From Propionibacteriaceae bacterium (lineage in GTDB: Bacteria > Actinomycetota > Actinomycetes > Propionibacteriales > Propionibacteriaceae), in the NCBI GenBank assembly GCA_031272505.1, contig JAISTQ010000052.1:1-35385 (forward strand): 35,385 nucleotides of DNA. The letters run 5' to 3'. Below the pieces are notes generated by a model. That model had not been told where the DNA came from. It did not search any database and saw nothing but the letters and a program-made list of their open reading frames with translations. Shown here piece by piece: positions 17,870 to 25,462 of this stretch (its first letter is position 1; the number at the start of each line of letters is the position of its first letter). Position numbers and translations under genes: made by a program.

Positions 17870-19399
17870 TCAGTTGACCGGGGACGCCTCCAAAGTGACG
17901 GTGGCGGTCTGCTCTGCTCCACCTGGATTGACCCAAGTGACGCTCACGCGGTCGCCCGGCTCCAGCACCCGGATCACCCCGGCGAGATTGGTGTCGGAAT
18001 AGATCGTGGTGCCGCCGATGTCGGTGATCACGGCATTCGCGACCAGCCCCGCCTGCGCAGCCGGGCCGCCTTCGCTGACTCCAGCGATAGTGCGGCCCAG
18101 GCTGCGCCGCTGGTGGCTGTCGGTATCCGCCACGGTGATGCCCAGATAGCCCGCCGGGCCCACCCGGACCGTACCCACATCCTGTCCTTTTTCAATGGTC
18201 TCAACCACGTCCAGCGCGGTGTCAATCGGAACGGCATAGGAGATGCCCTCAGCCTCCGAGCCGGCGGTGGTCATCCCGATCACTTCGCCTTCGTCGTCAA
18301 ACATCGGGCCACCGGAATCACCCGGCTCCGCGGCCGCATTCGTCTCGATGACGTTCTCCAGGTCTTCCTCGTTGCCCCACGGCGAATCGGAGTTCACCGA
18401 GACATCCACCGAGAGGCTGGTGACGTAGCCGTCCGCCCGCACCAAAGTGTTGCCGCCGCCAGCGTTGCCGACCGCGCTGACCGCGTCGGAGAGCTGCACC
18501 CCGTCATCATCCACGGTGATCGTTTCCAGATTCGAGGCGTCTTTGAGTTGCAGCAGCGCCACATCCTTCACCTGGTCGAAGCCGACCAAGGTGGCGGTGT
18601 AGGTGTCCTTGGTGGTCGCCACCTGGACGGCGACGCCGATGGTACCGGCGACCACGTGGTAGTTCGTCAGCACCTTGCCGTCCGAACTGAGGATCATGCC
18701 AGTGCCGGCCGCCACTCCCGACCCGGTGTCCGCGTTGATGATCACAATGCCCTTCGCCTGCTGGTCGGTGACCCGCTGCGAGACGGCGGTGGTGCTGTCT
18801 TGCGGGAAGGTCTGCTGCTGCTGCTCGCCCGGCCATTGCTGCCCGCCGTCATCGGGCCACTGCTGCCCGCCGCTTTCCGTGCCCTGCTCGCGATCCGGAT
18901 AGTAGGGCTGGTACGGCTGAGTCTGCGGCTCGGTGACGCTGACATTGTTGCTCGGGGTGAGCACGTTGATGAGGTTCATGGTGGCCACGCCCACGCCGCC
19001 GGCGAAGACGCAGAAGGCCAAGATCACGGCCACCACCGAGGTGACCAAGCGCCCTTTGCTCTTGGCTGCCCGGCGCGGCTGCAAATACTGGTTGTACGGG
19101 TATTGGGCCTGCCCGTAAGCCGGGGTTTGCGCGCCCACGGTGGCGGAGTAACCCCAGACCGGCCCCGCAGCCGGTGGCGGCGGGGGTGGCGGGACGCTGG
19201 CAGCGCCCTGCGCCCACGAAGACTGTTCGCCGTAAAGGAACCCCGGGTATGTCGGATTCGAGTATCCGTAAGCTGAAGGAGGAGCCCATTGAGTTGGTCC
19301 CGACGCGGTTGGCTCCGCTTCCTGCGGCGCCGACGAAGATAGGGCTTCATCGCTGCCGGGATAGTACCGGGGCTTCCAATCCTGTCCTTCCACTTCCAT
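17870..19399 (-). CDS. Membrane-anchored HtrA/DegP-like serine protease with PDZ domain
   Basis: The 509-residue protein has a Pro/Tyr/Gln-rich cytoplasmic region (1-110), one membrane helix (117-145), an extracytoplasmic Gln/Pro-rich linker with a duplicated QQWP unit (155-200), a trypsin-like domain with catalytic His248 (TNYHVVAG), Asp279 (KDVALLQL) and Ser362 (PGDSGGP), and a PDZ domain (about 405-505, GYLGITVAD...GLVANAVITDIGG). Such proteases degrade or sense misfolded envelope proteins. The ATG is preceded by AAGGAG. It lies upstream of topA and downstream, across 185 bases, of the pilus operon on the same strand; the hairpin at 19569 probably separates the two units. Confidence 0.94.
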   Translation of the reverse strand: MEVEGQDWKPRYYPGSDEALSSSAPQEAEPTASGPTQWAPPSAYGYSNPTYPGFLYGEQSSWAQGAASVPPPPPPPAAGPVWGYSATVGAQTPAYGQAQYPYNQYLQPRRAAKSKGRLVTSVVAVILAFCVFAGGVGVATMNLINVLTPSNNVSVTEPQTQPYQPYYPDREQGTESGGQQWPDDGGQQWPGEQQQQTFPQDSTTAVSQRVTDQQAKGIVIINADTGSGVAAGTGMILSSDGKVLTNYHVVAGTIGVAVQVATTKDTYTATLVGFDQVKDVALLQLKDASNLETITVDDDGVQLSDAVSAVGNAGGGNTLVRADGYVTSLSVDVSVNSDSPWGNEEDLENVIETNAAAEPGDSGGPMFDDEGEVIGMTTAGSEAEGISYAVPIDTALDVVETIEKGQDVGTVRVGPAGYLGITVADTDSHQRRSLGRTIAGVSEGGPAAQAGLVANAVITDIGGTTIYSDTNLAGVIRVLEPGDRVSVTWVNPGGAEQTATVTLEASPVN

Positions 19400-19527
19400 T
19401 TACTCCTTCGCTCTGGTCTTCGACTCCGATCCGGATCAGCAGCCTTAGCCAATCTGCTCATCTCGCCCGGGGCCCTTCACGTGGTACACACTCTGCACCC
19501 CCTCACCAAGAAAGGACAGTAACGACC

Positions 19528-19559
19528 CTGTGAAACACCTATTTACAGGAAACTCACAG
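19528..19559. promoter_or_regulatory. Dyad upstream of the HtrA-like gene
   Basis: CTGTGA (19528-19533) and TCACAG (19554-19559) are inverted repeats spaced 20 bases apart, with an ACAGG/CCTGT overlap inside. They lie about 130-160 bases upstream of the protease start, in the only long gap (19400-19584) of this region. An operator role is a guess. Confidence 0.25.
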
Positions 19560-19568
19560 TGCAATCCC

Positions 19569-19584
19569 CCAGCCGGGCGGCTGG
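19569..19584 (-). terminator. Hairpin ending the Tad pilus operon
   Basis: CCAGCCG and CGGCTGG form a perfect 7-bp stem around a two-base loop, immediately after the TGA of the last pilus gene on the minus strand. There is no T-tract, so termination is inferred from position and stem strength. Confidence 0.5.
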
Positions 19585-19926
19585 TCAGAGTTTTCCGGCG
19601 ACGGAGGTGGCGTCGAAACTCACCCCGAAGAGCCAGTCGTGGGAGACCTTCACGCTGACGGCGAAGCTCAGCGAATCGCCGACGGTCTCACAGCTCTCCA
19701 GGGAGACGTCGTTCTGGGCGGCGGCCTGGGCGGCGGCCTGGCACGGATCGGCGGAGGCCGCATAGGCGTTCGCGCCGGAGAGCGCCACCATGTCGGCCGC
19801 GCCCACCAGCTTTTGGCGGGCGTCCCAGCCCGCGCCGATGATCAGCGCGATGGCGGTAAAGAGCGAAAGCACGATCACGGCGGTGCCCATCATCACCGTG
19901 CCGGAGCCGCGTTCGTCCGATCTCAT
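19585..19926 (-). CDS. TadE-like pseudopilin (Rv3654c-like), last gene of the Tad operon
   Basis: The 113-residue protein begins with MRSDERGSGTVMMGT followed by a hydrophobic helix (about 14-32), like the helicase/secretion-neighbourhood TadE-like proteins of actinobacteria. The remainder is small, alanine-rich and contains two cysteines (DPCQAA, ESCETVG) that could form a disulfide. TadE/F-type pseudopilins are minor pilus components needed for Flp pilus assembly. The ATG overlaps the preceding stop by four bases (ATGA), so the genes are coupled. The hairpin at 19569 directly follows it. Confidence 0.82.
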   Translation of the reverse strand: MRSDERGSGTVMMGTAVIVLSLFTAIALIIGAGWDARQKLVGAADMVALSGANAYAASADPCQAAAQAAAQNDVSLESCETVGDSLSFAVSVKVSHDWLFGVSFDATSVAGKL

Positions 19927-20267
19927 TCTTCAGCCCTGACGGTCGCGGAGGCGCGCAGCGGGACCGCCGGCAGCCAACTCACCCAAGGGCGGGCGTCGAG
20001 CGTCACCAACACGACCACGTCGCCCGCTTTGCTGTCCACCAGCACCTTCGCCCCTTCGGGAGCGTGGCTGGCGGCCACCTCGGCGGCGGCGATGTCGCCC
20101 CGGGCGTGTTCCCGGGCGACTTGGTCGGCGGTGGCCTGGCAACTGGCCAGCATCATCAGCAAGCCAAGCAACCAGGCCACCATCGCGGTGAACCCGACGA
20201 CAAACAGCGAGGCGACGGCCGTCTCAGCGGTGACCATGCCTCTTTCGTCAAGCTCACGGGTGTTCAT
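19923..20267 (-). CDS. TadE-family minor pilin (Rv3655c-like)
   Basis: The 114-residue protein has the prepilin-like N-terminus DERGMVTAETAVASLF followed by a long hydrophobic helix to about residue 45, with a glutamate in the position expected for type IV pilin-like cleavage. The C-terminal part is a small beta-rich domain (GAKVLVDSKAGDVVVLVTL). It is probably a minor pilin or pseudopilin of the Flp pilus. Its ATG directly follows the TAA of the pilin gene and its stop overlaps the next gene's start by four bases. Confidence 0.85.
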   Translation of the reverse strand: MNTRELDERGMVTAETAVASLFVVGFTAMVAWLLGLLMMLASCQATADQVAREHARGDIAAAEVAASHAPEGAKVLVDSKAGDVVVLVTLDARPWVSWLPAVPLRASATVRAEE

Positions 20268-20483
20268 TTAGCCACCGAAGATCCCGGTAATCCAGCCCAG
20301 CAGGTTTTTCGCGATCGCGTCGATGATGCCCTTCATCAGGTCTTGGAACCAGTCCTGGCCGATGATGGAAATCAGGCCGCCCGCCAGGGAGACGGTGGCC
20401 ACCGTGCCGACCGCGTACTCCGCGGTGGTCATGCCCCGCTGGTCGCTCTTGCGATGCCGGATCTTGTTGATGAGTTTGCGCAT
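20268..20483 (-). CDS. Flp-type pilin / DUF4244 protein
   Basis: The 71-residue protein is the likely major pilin. It has a basic N-terminus (MRKLINKIRHRKSDQ), the prepilin cleavage motif RGMTTAEYAVGT, in which cleavage after Gly would place Glu at mature position 5, and a hydrophobic helix to about residue 45, ending in GWITGIFGG. DUF4244 proteins occupy this position in actinobacterial tad loci (Rv3656c in M. tuberculosis). AAGGAG lies six bases before the ATG, the strongest such site in the operon, and two hairpins precede it, consistent with higher expression of the structural subunit. No prepilin peptidase gene is in the window. Confidence 0.88.
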   Translation of the reverse strand: MRKLINKIRHRKSDQRGMTTAEYAVGTVATVSLAGGLISIIGQDWFQDLMKGIIDAIAKNLLGWITGIFGG

Positions 20484-20504
20484 AGTTGCTCCTTTCGTTT
20501 TCCG

Positions 20505-20519
20505 CCCAGAGTTTCTGGG
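20505..20519 (-). promoter_or_regulatory. Hairpin in the leader of the pilin gene
   Basis: CCCAGA and TCTGGG form a perfect 6-bp stem with a three-base loop, 22 bases upstream of the pilin ATG. With the hairpin at 20557 it may stabilise a processed pilin mRNA or attenuate read-through. Confidence 0.4.
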
Positions 20520-20556
20520 TCTACCGAAGTAATTGGGGTTTGCGACGGCGATTTGT

Positions 20557-20572
20557 CCGCGATTTTTCGCGG
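20557..20572 (-). promoter_or_regulatory. Hairpin between tadC and the pilin gene
   Basis: CCGCGA and TCGCGG form a perfect 6-bp stem with a four-base loop. It sits in the 128-base gap between tadC and the pilin gene, the only sizeable gap in the Tad operon. Confidence 0.4.
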
Positions 20573-20602
20573 CTGTGGAAAACTCCCTCCGGTGGCGCGA
20601 CA

Positions 20603-20611
20603 TGTGGATAA
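20603..20611 (-). promoter_or_regulatory. Perfect DnaA-box sequence after tadC
   Basis: The minus strand reads TTATCCACA, a perfect DnaA box, directly after the tadC stop codon. A one-mismatch version (TTTTCCACA) lies at 20575-20583. Whether DnaA binds here is unknown. Confidence 0.4.
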
Positions 20612-21238
20612 CTATCCGCCGAAGACATGGGCGAAGAGGCTGACCACGATGGGCACGATGCCCAGCAACACGAAGGCCGGCAGGAAGCACACCATCAACG
20701 GCATCACCGAGCGCACCCCGACCTTCCGCGCCTTCACCTGCAACGTCGCCACCGACTGCTCCCGCAGCCGCGCCGCCAACCGCCGCAAGGTGTCCGCCTG
20801 GGCGGTGCCCGCCCCCAAGCAGCGGGCGAAATCGAACGCAAAACCGCACAAAGCGGGATCAGAGGCGGCAGCCGTCCAGACTTCCTGCTCGTCAGCCCCG
20901 AGCTGCACCCGGGCATTGACGCGTTTGAGCGAATCCGCCAACGGCCCGGTGAGCACCTCGGAGAGCACTTCCACCCCGGTGCGGGTGGGCAAACCGGCAT
21001 CCAGGCAGACGGAAAGCAACTCGGGCAGCTTGGGCAACTCGGCGATGACCGCCGCCCGCCGCTGCTCCTCCTTCGAGGAGACGGGCTTTTCCAGCCCGAT
21101 GGCGGCCGCCACCCGCAACAGCCCGGCGCGCAGCTTCACCTGCCAGGCCGGCGTCTGCTTTTCGCGCAGCCTTCCGGCGGTATCCGGGAGCCACAGCCAG
21201 ACGGCCAATCCGGCGAGTATCGCGCTAACAGCGAACAT
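20612..21238 (-). CDS. tadC: Tad pilus inner-membrane platform protein TadC (T2SSF family)
   Basis: The 208-residue membrane protein has an N-terminal helix (MFAVSAILAGLAVWLWLP) and a type II secretion F domain ending in two helices (VMPLMVCFLPAFVLLGIVPIVVSL). The central cytoplasmic part carries ELPKLPELLSVCLDAGLP and RRLAARLREQSVATLQVKARK, typical of TadC. With TadB it forms the platform on which the TadA ATPase drives pilin assembly. The ATG at 21238 is chosen from the hydrophobic start; it overlaps the end of tadB by 14 bases, implying coupling. It is slightly short for the family, as usual for actinobacterial TadC. Confidence 0.87.
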   Translation of the reverse strand: MFAVSAILAGLAVWLWLPDTAGRLREKQTPAWQVKLRAGLLRVAAAIGLEKPVSSKEEQRRAAVIAELPKLPELLSVCLDAGLPTRTGVEVLSEVLTGPLADSLKRVNARVQLGADEQEVWTAAASDPALCGFAFDFARCLGAGTAQADTLRRLAARLREQSVATLQVKARKVGVRSVMPLMVCFLPAFVLLGIVPIVVSLFAHVFGG

Positions 21239-21995
21239 TGGAGATCCTTTCCACCCACAGCATTCCGGCAGCGCCAGCCGCCACCCCGCCCAGCAAAGCC
21301 ATCTGCCCGAACAGCGACCCAAACAAAAAGCCGAGCGGATCGCCGCCCAGCATCATCCCCAGCCCGATGCCCGCCAAGGGCAGGAAGGCCAAAGTCTTTG
21401 AGGTGGCGCGCGCCGCCGACAATTCGGCCTCCACCTGCTCGCCCAACTCCCTTTCCCGCTCCAGCCGCCGGCTCAACGACGCCAACGTCGCCGTCATCGA
21501 GGCGCCGGTGCGCACCGACACCTCCCAGGCTTCCGCCAACTCGTTCAAGTGCGGCAAACCGGCCTGCTGGGCCGTCTCGCGCAGCGCTGCGGAGACTTGG
21601 CCGCCCACCTGCGCGGCCGCCGCCGCCAGCCGCAGCATCTCTTCATGCTCGGCCACCGCCTGCAAGGCCGCCTGCGGCAGCAACCCGACGGCCACTTGTC
21701 CGGCGAGCTCGCGGCAGACCGCCAAAACTGACTGCCGGGCCCGTTTCGCGGACCGCTGCCGCAATGCGCGGCGCACCTGCCACTGCGCCATCGCCACGAT
21801 GATGGCCGCACACAGGCTGAGCGGCCAGCCGATGCACCGCGCCGAGGCGAACAACGCGACGCCACTGCCGGCCACCACTCCCAGGCGGCGCAGCCGCCGG
21901 CGGCTCAGCTGCGGCACCGGACGCAGCCGGGAACTGCTGGCCGGGCGCACCCTGAGATACGCCGCCAGCCCGGCGAATACCACGGCGGCGAACAT
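21225..21995 (-). CDS. tadB: Tad pilus inner-membrane platform protein TadB (T2SSF family)
   Basis: The 256-residue protein has an N-terminal helix (FAAVVFAGLAAYL), a second hydrophobic region (GVALFASARCIGWPLSLCAAIIVAM), a cytoplasmic helical domain (RELAGQVAVGLLPQAAL; AWEVSVRTGASMTATL) and two C-terminal helices (TLAFLPLAGIGLGMML; GQMALLGGVAAGAAGML). It is the partner of TadC in the assembly platform. The ATG at 21995 overlaps the tadA stop as TGATG. Confidence 0.87.
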   Translation of the reverse strand: MFAAVVFAGLAAYLRVRPASSSRLRPVPQLSRRRLRRLGVVAGSGVALFASARCIGWPLSLCAAIIVAMAQWQVRRALRQRSAKRARQSVLAVCRELAGQVAVGLLPQAALQAVAEHEEMLRLAAAAAQVGGQVSAALRETAQQAGLPHLNELAEAWEVSVRTGASMTATLASLSRRLERERELGEQVEAELSAARATSKTLAFLPLAGIGLGMMLGGDPLGFLFGSLFGQMALLGGVAAGAAGMLWVERISNVRC

Positions 21996-23134
21996 CAGCC
22001 CACCATCCGTTCCAACATGCCATAGCCCTCGCCGCGCCACACCGCGCCGGAGCGGCTGAACCCGACCGCCGGGACGGCACTCACCAGGCCATCAGCGGGA
22101 TCGGCGTGCAGCAACTGGATCTCCTCCACCCAGCGGCGGCCATCGGGATAACGGCGGATGTGCACCACCAGATCCAAAGCGGCGGCAAGCTGCGAATGCA
22201 ACGCCGCCCGATTCAATCCGCCCAAAGCCCCCAATGCTTCCAGACGGGCGGGCACGTCCTGCGCGGAATTCGCGTGGATGGTACCGCAGCCGCCCTCGTG
22301 GCCGGTGTTCAAAGCCATCAGCAGATCGACAACTTCCGCGCCGCGCACCTCGCCGACCACCACCCGATCCGGGCGCATTCGCAGCGCTTGGCGCACCAGC
22401 GCCGTCAACGTCACCTGGCCGACGCCCTCGATGTTTCCGGCCCGGCTCTCCAGGCGCACCACATGCGGATGCGGCGGATTGAGCTCGCGGGAATCCTCGG
22501 CGATCACCAGCCGCTCGGCGGGCGGCACCAAACCCAGCAGCGTGGAGAGCAGCGTCGTCTTCCCCGAGCCGGTGCCCCCGGAGACCAAGAACGCCAGCCG
22601 CCGCGCCACCACCTCTTTTAATATGGTGGCGGCCACCGGAGACATGGTGCCCGAATCCACCCAATCACCCAAAGACAACTGCACCCGATGCGGAATCCGC
22701 AGCGAGAGGCAGGTGCCCGAGCCCGTCAGGCAATCCAGAATCGCATGTACCCGCACCCCGGATGGCAGCCGGGCATCCACGTAGGGGCAGCCGTCGTCCA
22801 GCCGCCGACCCACCGCCGCCGCCATCCGCACCGCCAGCTTGCGCACCTCGGCGTCGGCGCCAAAACAGCTCTCCACCTGCCGCAGCCCCTCGCCCTGATC
22901 GACGAACACCTGCGTGGGGCCGTTCACCACGATGTCGGTGATGCCCGGCAGCGCCAACAGCGGCTCCAACGGCCCGGCTCCCACTGAATCGCGCAGCAAC
23001 GCGTCCACCGTGGAGCGCACCGCCACCTCGGAGACCAGATAGCCCAACTGCCGCAACGCCTGCGCCACCGACGCAGGCCCGATGGAAAGCCCGTGGGATG
23101 CCAGATACTCGCGGACCTTCGCCAACTCCACCAT
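21995..23134 (-). CDS. tadA: Tad/CpaF-type secretion ATPase
   Basis: The 379-residue ATPase has an N-terminal region (GPLEPLLALPGITDIVVNGP, 54-73), Walker A GGTGSGKTT (186-194), the aspartate box ERLVIAEDSREL (207-218), Walker B DRVVVGEVRG (256-265) and the histidine box GHEGGCGTIHANS (278-290). It is a hexameric GspE/VirB11-superfamily motor that powers Flp pilus assembly. Its ATG is one base after the ssd stop. All catalytic motifs are intact. Confidence 0.94.
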   Translation of the reverse strand: MVELAKVREYLASHGLSIGPASVAQALRQLGYLVSEVAVRSTVDALLRDSVGAGPLEPLLALPGITDIVVNGPTQVFVDQGEGLRQVESCFGADAEVRKLAVRMAAAVGRRLDDGCPYVDARLPSGVRVHAILDCLTGSGTCLSLRIPHRVQLSLGDWVDSGTMSPVAATILKEVVARRLAFLVSGGTGSGKTTLLSTLLGLVPPAERLVIAEDSRELNPPHPHVVRLESRAGNIEGVGQVTLTALVRQALRMRPDRVVVGEVRGAEVVDLLMALNTGHEGGCGTIHANSAQDVPARLEALGALGGLNRAALHSQLAAALDLVVHIRRYPDGRRWVEEIQLLHADPADGLVSAVPAVGFSRSGAVWRGEGYGMLERMVG

Positions 23135-23135
23135 C

Positions 23136-24176
23136 TCAAGCCGCCCGCGCCGCCGAATGCCGCGCCGGCTCCGCCACCGACTTCGGCAACAGCTTGGCGC
23201 AATCCTTCAAGAAGCCGCGATGCCGCGGCGGATCGCCCCGAGTGGCCGCGGCGGCGACCGCCGACTCGTCCCGCACCTGCCCGGCGATGGGCAGGGAGAG
23301 AATGTCGGCGATGGCGGCGTCGTTCAACCCGGCGGAGGATTTCCCGCGCACCACCACCCGCGCCTGGGTGTGGAAGGCCTGCAACGTCTGCGCGGCGGCG
23401 GCAACCGAGCGCACCGAGGAATTGAGCAGCAGCAGCCGATCGGTGGCCAGCCGCACCGCCTCCCGGGCGACCGGGCTCTGGGTGCGGCCGACGTCCAGCA
23501 CCACCAAGGAGTGGCTGCGCCGCAGCGACTGCAACACCGCCGTCAAAGCCTGGGGGCGCAACTCCCCCGCATCCGCGCGCGCCATGGAGAGCACCGAGAC
23601 GGTGTCGATTTGCGGCACGAAGCCGCGCAGATCGCCGATGTAGCCTTCGGCGGCCGCCAGACTGGGCCACCGCCAGCCGCCCACGTGTTCCAGGCCGAGC
23701 AGCAGATCAATGCCGCCACCGGCGACATCCGCATCCACCAAGGCCACCGCCGCCCCGGATTTCGCCTGCGCCAAGGCCAATCCCGCCGCCAGCGTCGACG
23801 CCCCCACTCCCCCGCTGCCGCCGAGCACCGCCAGCACCGGGGTGTTCGCTCGGCTGACCCCTTCGTCGAGCACCGAGCCGAGCCAGAGCGCCCCGTCTGG
23901 AAGCGGAATCACCAACGCTTCCAAAGGGGCTGACCAGCGGGCCAGCACCGATTCGTCCTCCCCAAGCAGGATGACGGCCTCGCGACGCGGCAAGGCTAGC
24001 GAAGCCACCGCCGCGGCCAGATCCTGCCCGACGCACACCGCCGCCGCCGATTCCCACCGCGCCGGGAGCTGGGCCGGATCGTCCACCTGTTCCGCCCCCA
24101 ACTCCAATGCCGCCGCGGTGGTGAGCACCAACTCGGCGAGCGGGACGGACTTCGTTACCGCAAGAATGTCGTTCAT
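23136..24176 (-). CDS. ssd: CpaE/MinD-like protein (septum-site Ssd family), first gene of the Tad operon
   Basis: The 346-residue protein has an N-terminal receiver-like half (1-105) and a MinD/ParA-like half with the altered P-loop GGSGGVGAST (119-128), which lacks both lysines of the deviant Walker A motif, and LVDADVAGGGIDLLLGLE. This Lys-less pattern is usual for the actinobacterial secretion-neighbourhood CpaE-like family. Mycobacterial Ssd (Rv3660c) affects septation; CpaE homologues place Tad pili at the pole. The C-terminus has EPARHSAARAA. No clear ribosome-binding site precedes the ATG, and the upstream region holds a TTAATTAA palindrome. Confidence 0.87.
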   Translation of the reverse strand: MNDILAVTKSVPLAELVLTTAAALELGAEQVDDPAQLPARWESAAAVCVGQDLAAAVASLALPRREAVILLGEDESVLARWSAPLEALVIPLPDGALWLGSVLDEGVSRANTPVLAVLGGSGGVGASTLAAGLALAQAKSGAAVALVDADVAGGGIDLLLGLEHVGGWRWPSLAAAEGYIGDLRGFVPQIDTVSVLSMARADAGELRPQALTAVLQSLRRSHSLVVLDVGRTQSPVAREAVRLATDRLLLLNSSVRSVAAAAQTLQAFHTQARVVVRGKSSAGLNDAAIADILSLPIAGQVRDESAVAAAATRGDPPRHRGFLKDCAKLLPKSVAEPARHSAARAA

Positions 24177-24213
24177 GACCAGTTAATTAAGGGCGGCGCA
24201 CCCCGATTTGCAG

Positions 24214-24222
24214 TTATCCACA
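24214..24222 (+). promoter_or_regulatory. Perfect DnaA-box sequence in the ssd upstream region
   Basis: TTATCCACA occurs between the divergent ssd gene and the methyltransferase-like gene, followed by a small GCGG-AAAA-CCGC dyad (24224-24235). Single DnaA boxes in promoters can be regulatory, but chance cannot be excluded. Confidence 0.4.
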
Positions 24223-24279
24223 GGCGGAAAACCGCAGAGCGCGCGTCAATCCGGCAGTTTTCCGCTTCTCCCGCGTAGC

Positions 24280-25002
24280 ATGGCCGTCATGGGGAGTTCT
24301 TTTCCAGCTGCCGCCTACGCCTGGTTGGCCCCGCCGCCCGGCAAACTCTTGGCTGTTGGCACCAAAAGCATCCCGTTCGCGCAGCAGCTCGTCACCTCTG
24401 ATCGCGTCACCTTGGTTGATCCGGACGCGCAATCCCTGTGGGAAAACTCAGATCGGCTGCCCAGCGCCCGGATGATCGCCGCCCACCCCGAAAAGCTGCC
24501 GCTGCGCCCACAGCTGTTCAGCGCCGTGCTGGTCTCGCAGTGCCTCCAGACACTGCCGCAGCACGCGCTGCCCTCGCTGGCCCGCTCTCTCTCCGAGGGT
24601 GGGCAGTTGCTGGTTCATCTCACCGTCCGGGATGACACGGTGCCGTGGGTGCAGCGGCTTGCAGAAATCGTCCGCAAGGTGAATCCCACCGCGATGACTT
24701 CCGACGGCGGGCTCAGCTCGCTGCTGGTGCTGGACGATTCGCCGCACTTCCCGAAACTGGATCACAAGACCTTTCGAATGTGGGTGCCAGTCACCAAGAA
24801 CACGCTGCTGAAGATGGTCAAAGACTCTGACGTCGACGACGCCGAGGTGTTGGACGAGGTCAGCGAGCTATACGATTCGCTGGCCCGGCCCGCAGAGCCG
24901 CTGCGGCTGCCCTACACCGTTCATTGTTGGCGTTCGACGGTGGATCACACCCGCGTCAAGGTAGATTTGCTGTTTGAGGACTCTTTGCGATTCCGCCTCT
25001 GA
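24280..25002 (+). CDS. Class I SAM-methyltransferase-like protein
   Basis: The 240-residue protein resembles a compact methyltransferase fold: GKLLAVGTKSIPFAQQL followed by VTLVDPDAQ, a PLRPQLFSAVLVSQCLQ segment like motif IV, and LARSLSEGGQLLVHLTV like motif V-VI. The glycine-rich motif I is degenerate (AVGTKS rather than GxGxG), so cofactor binding is uncertain. The C-terminal half (RMWVPVTKNTLLKMVKDS...) is unfamiliar. Actinobacterial genomes often have a similar protein near ssd/tad or holin-X genes. The ATG at 24280 is chosen; another in frame lies at 24289. The substrate is unknown. Confidence 0.72.
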   Translation: MAVMGSSFPAAAYAWLAPPPGKLLAVGTKSIPFAQQLVTSDRVTLVDPDAQSLWENSDRLPSARMIAAHPEKLPLRPQLFSAVLVSQCLQTLPQHALPSLARSLSEGGQLLVHLTVRDDTVPWVQRLAEIVRKVNPTAMTSDGGLSSLLVLDDSPHFPKLDHKTFRMWVPVTKNTLLKMVKDSDVDDAEVLDEVSELYDSLARPAEPLRLPYTVHCWRSTVDHTRVKVDLLFEDSLRFRL

Positions 25003-25021
25003 GCGACCCGAGGGAGGGAAC

Positions 25022-25462
25022 ATGGCCGATCAACCGTCTATCGCACAGTTGGTGAAAGACATCCAGACGGACGTCTCCGGCATCGTCCACGACGAGCTTG
25101 CCCTGGCCAAGGCCGAAATGGCCGAACAAGGCAAGCGGGTGGGCAAAGGCGCCGGGCTGCTCGGCGTCGGCGGCTATCTGGCCTTCGTGGCCAGCCTGCT
25201 GCTCTTCGTGGCCATCTCGCTGTGGTCCGGCTACGGCTTCGTGCAGTGTTTCGGGATGGATCCGCTGTTCTCCATCTGCCTCGGCTTCACCTGCGCCGGG
25301 GTGTTCTTCCTGATCATTGGCGGCCTGTTCGCGCTGGCCGGCAAGGGCAAGGTGCACTTCGAGGGGCCGACGAAGGCGTTGGATTCACAGGCCAAGTTCA
25401 AGTCGGCTGTTAAAGACGGTGTAGCTGCGGGGAAGGCCAGAAGTACGGGCAAAGCGGGCTGA
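25022..25462 (+). CDS. Actinobacterial holin-X / phage-holin-3-6 family membrane protein
   Basis: The 146-residue protein has an amphipathic N-terminal helix (LVKDIQTDVSGIVHDELALAKAEM, described here by its residues 8-31), then two transmembrane hairpins (GYLAFVASLLLFVAISLW; ICLGFTCAGVFFLIIGGLFAL) and a basic tail (SAVKDGVAAGKARSTGKAG). This matches PF07332, a chromosomal family named for holins but without proven lytic function. GAGGGAGG lies about four bases before the ATG. Its 3' end overlaps the convergent nth gene by 53 bases. Confidence 0.85.
   Translation: MADQPSIAQLVKDIQTDVSGIVHDELALAKAEMAEQGKRVGKGAGLLGVGGYLAFVASLLLFVAISLWSGYGFVQCFGMDPLFSICLGFTCAGVFFLIIGGLFALAGKGKVHFEGPTKALDSQAKFKSAVKDGVAAGKARSTGKAG

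Noticed and set aside
17837-19276. A 479-codon open frame antisense to the PDZ protease gene
   Set aside because: It shadows a gene with a full catalytic triad and has no recognisable domain.
25022-25462. Holin-like gene as a sign of a prophage
   Set aside because: The family is chromosomal and widespread in actinobacteria, and the flanking genes are core genes.
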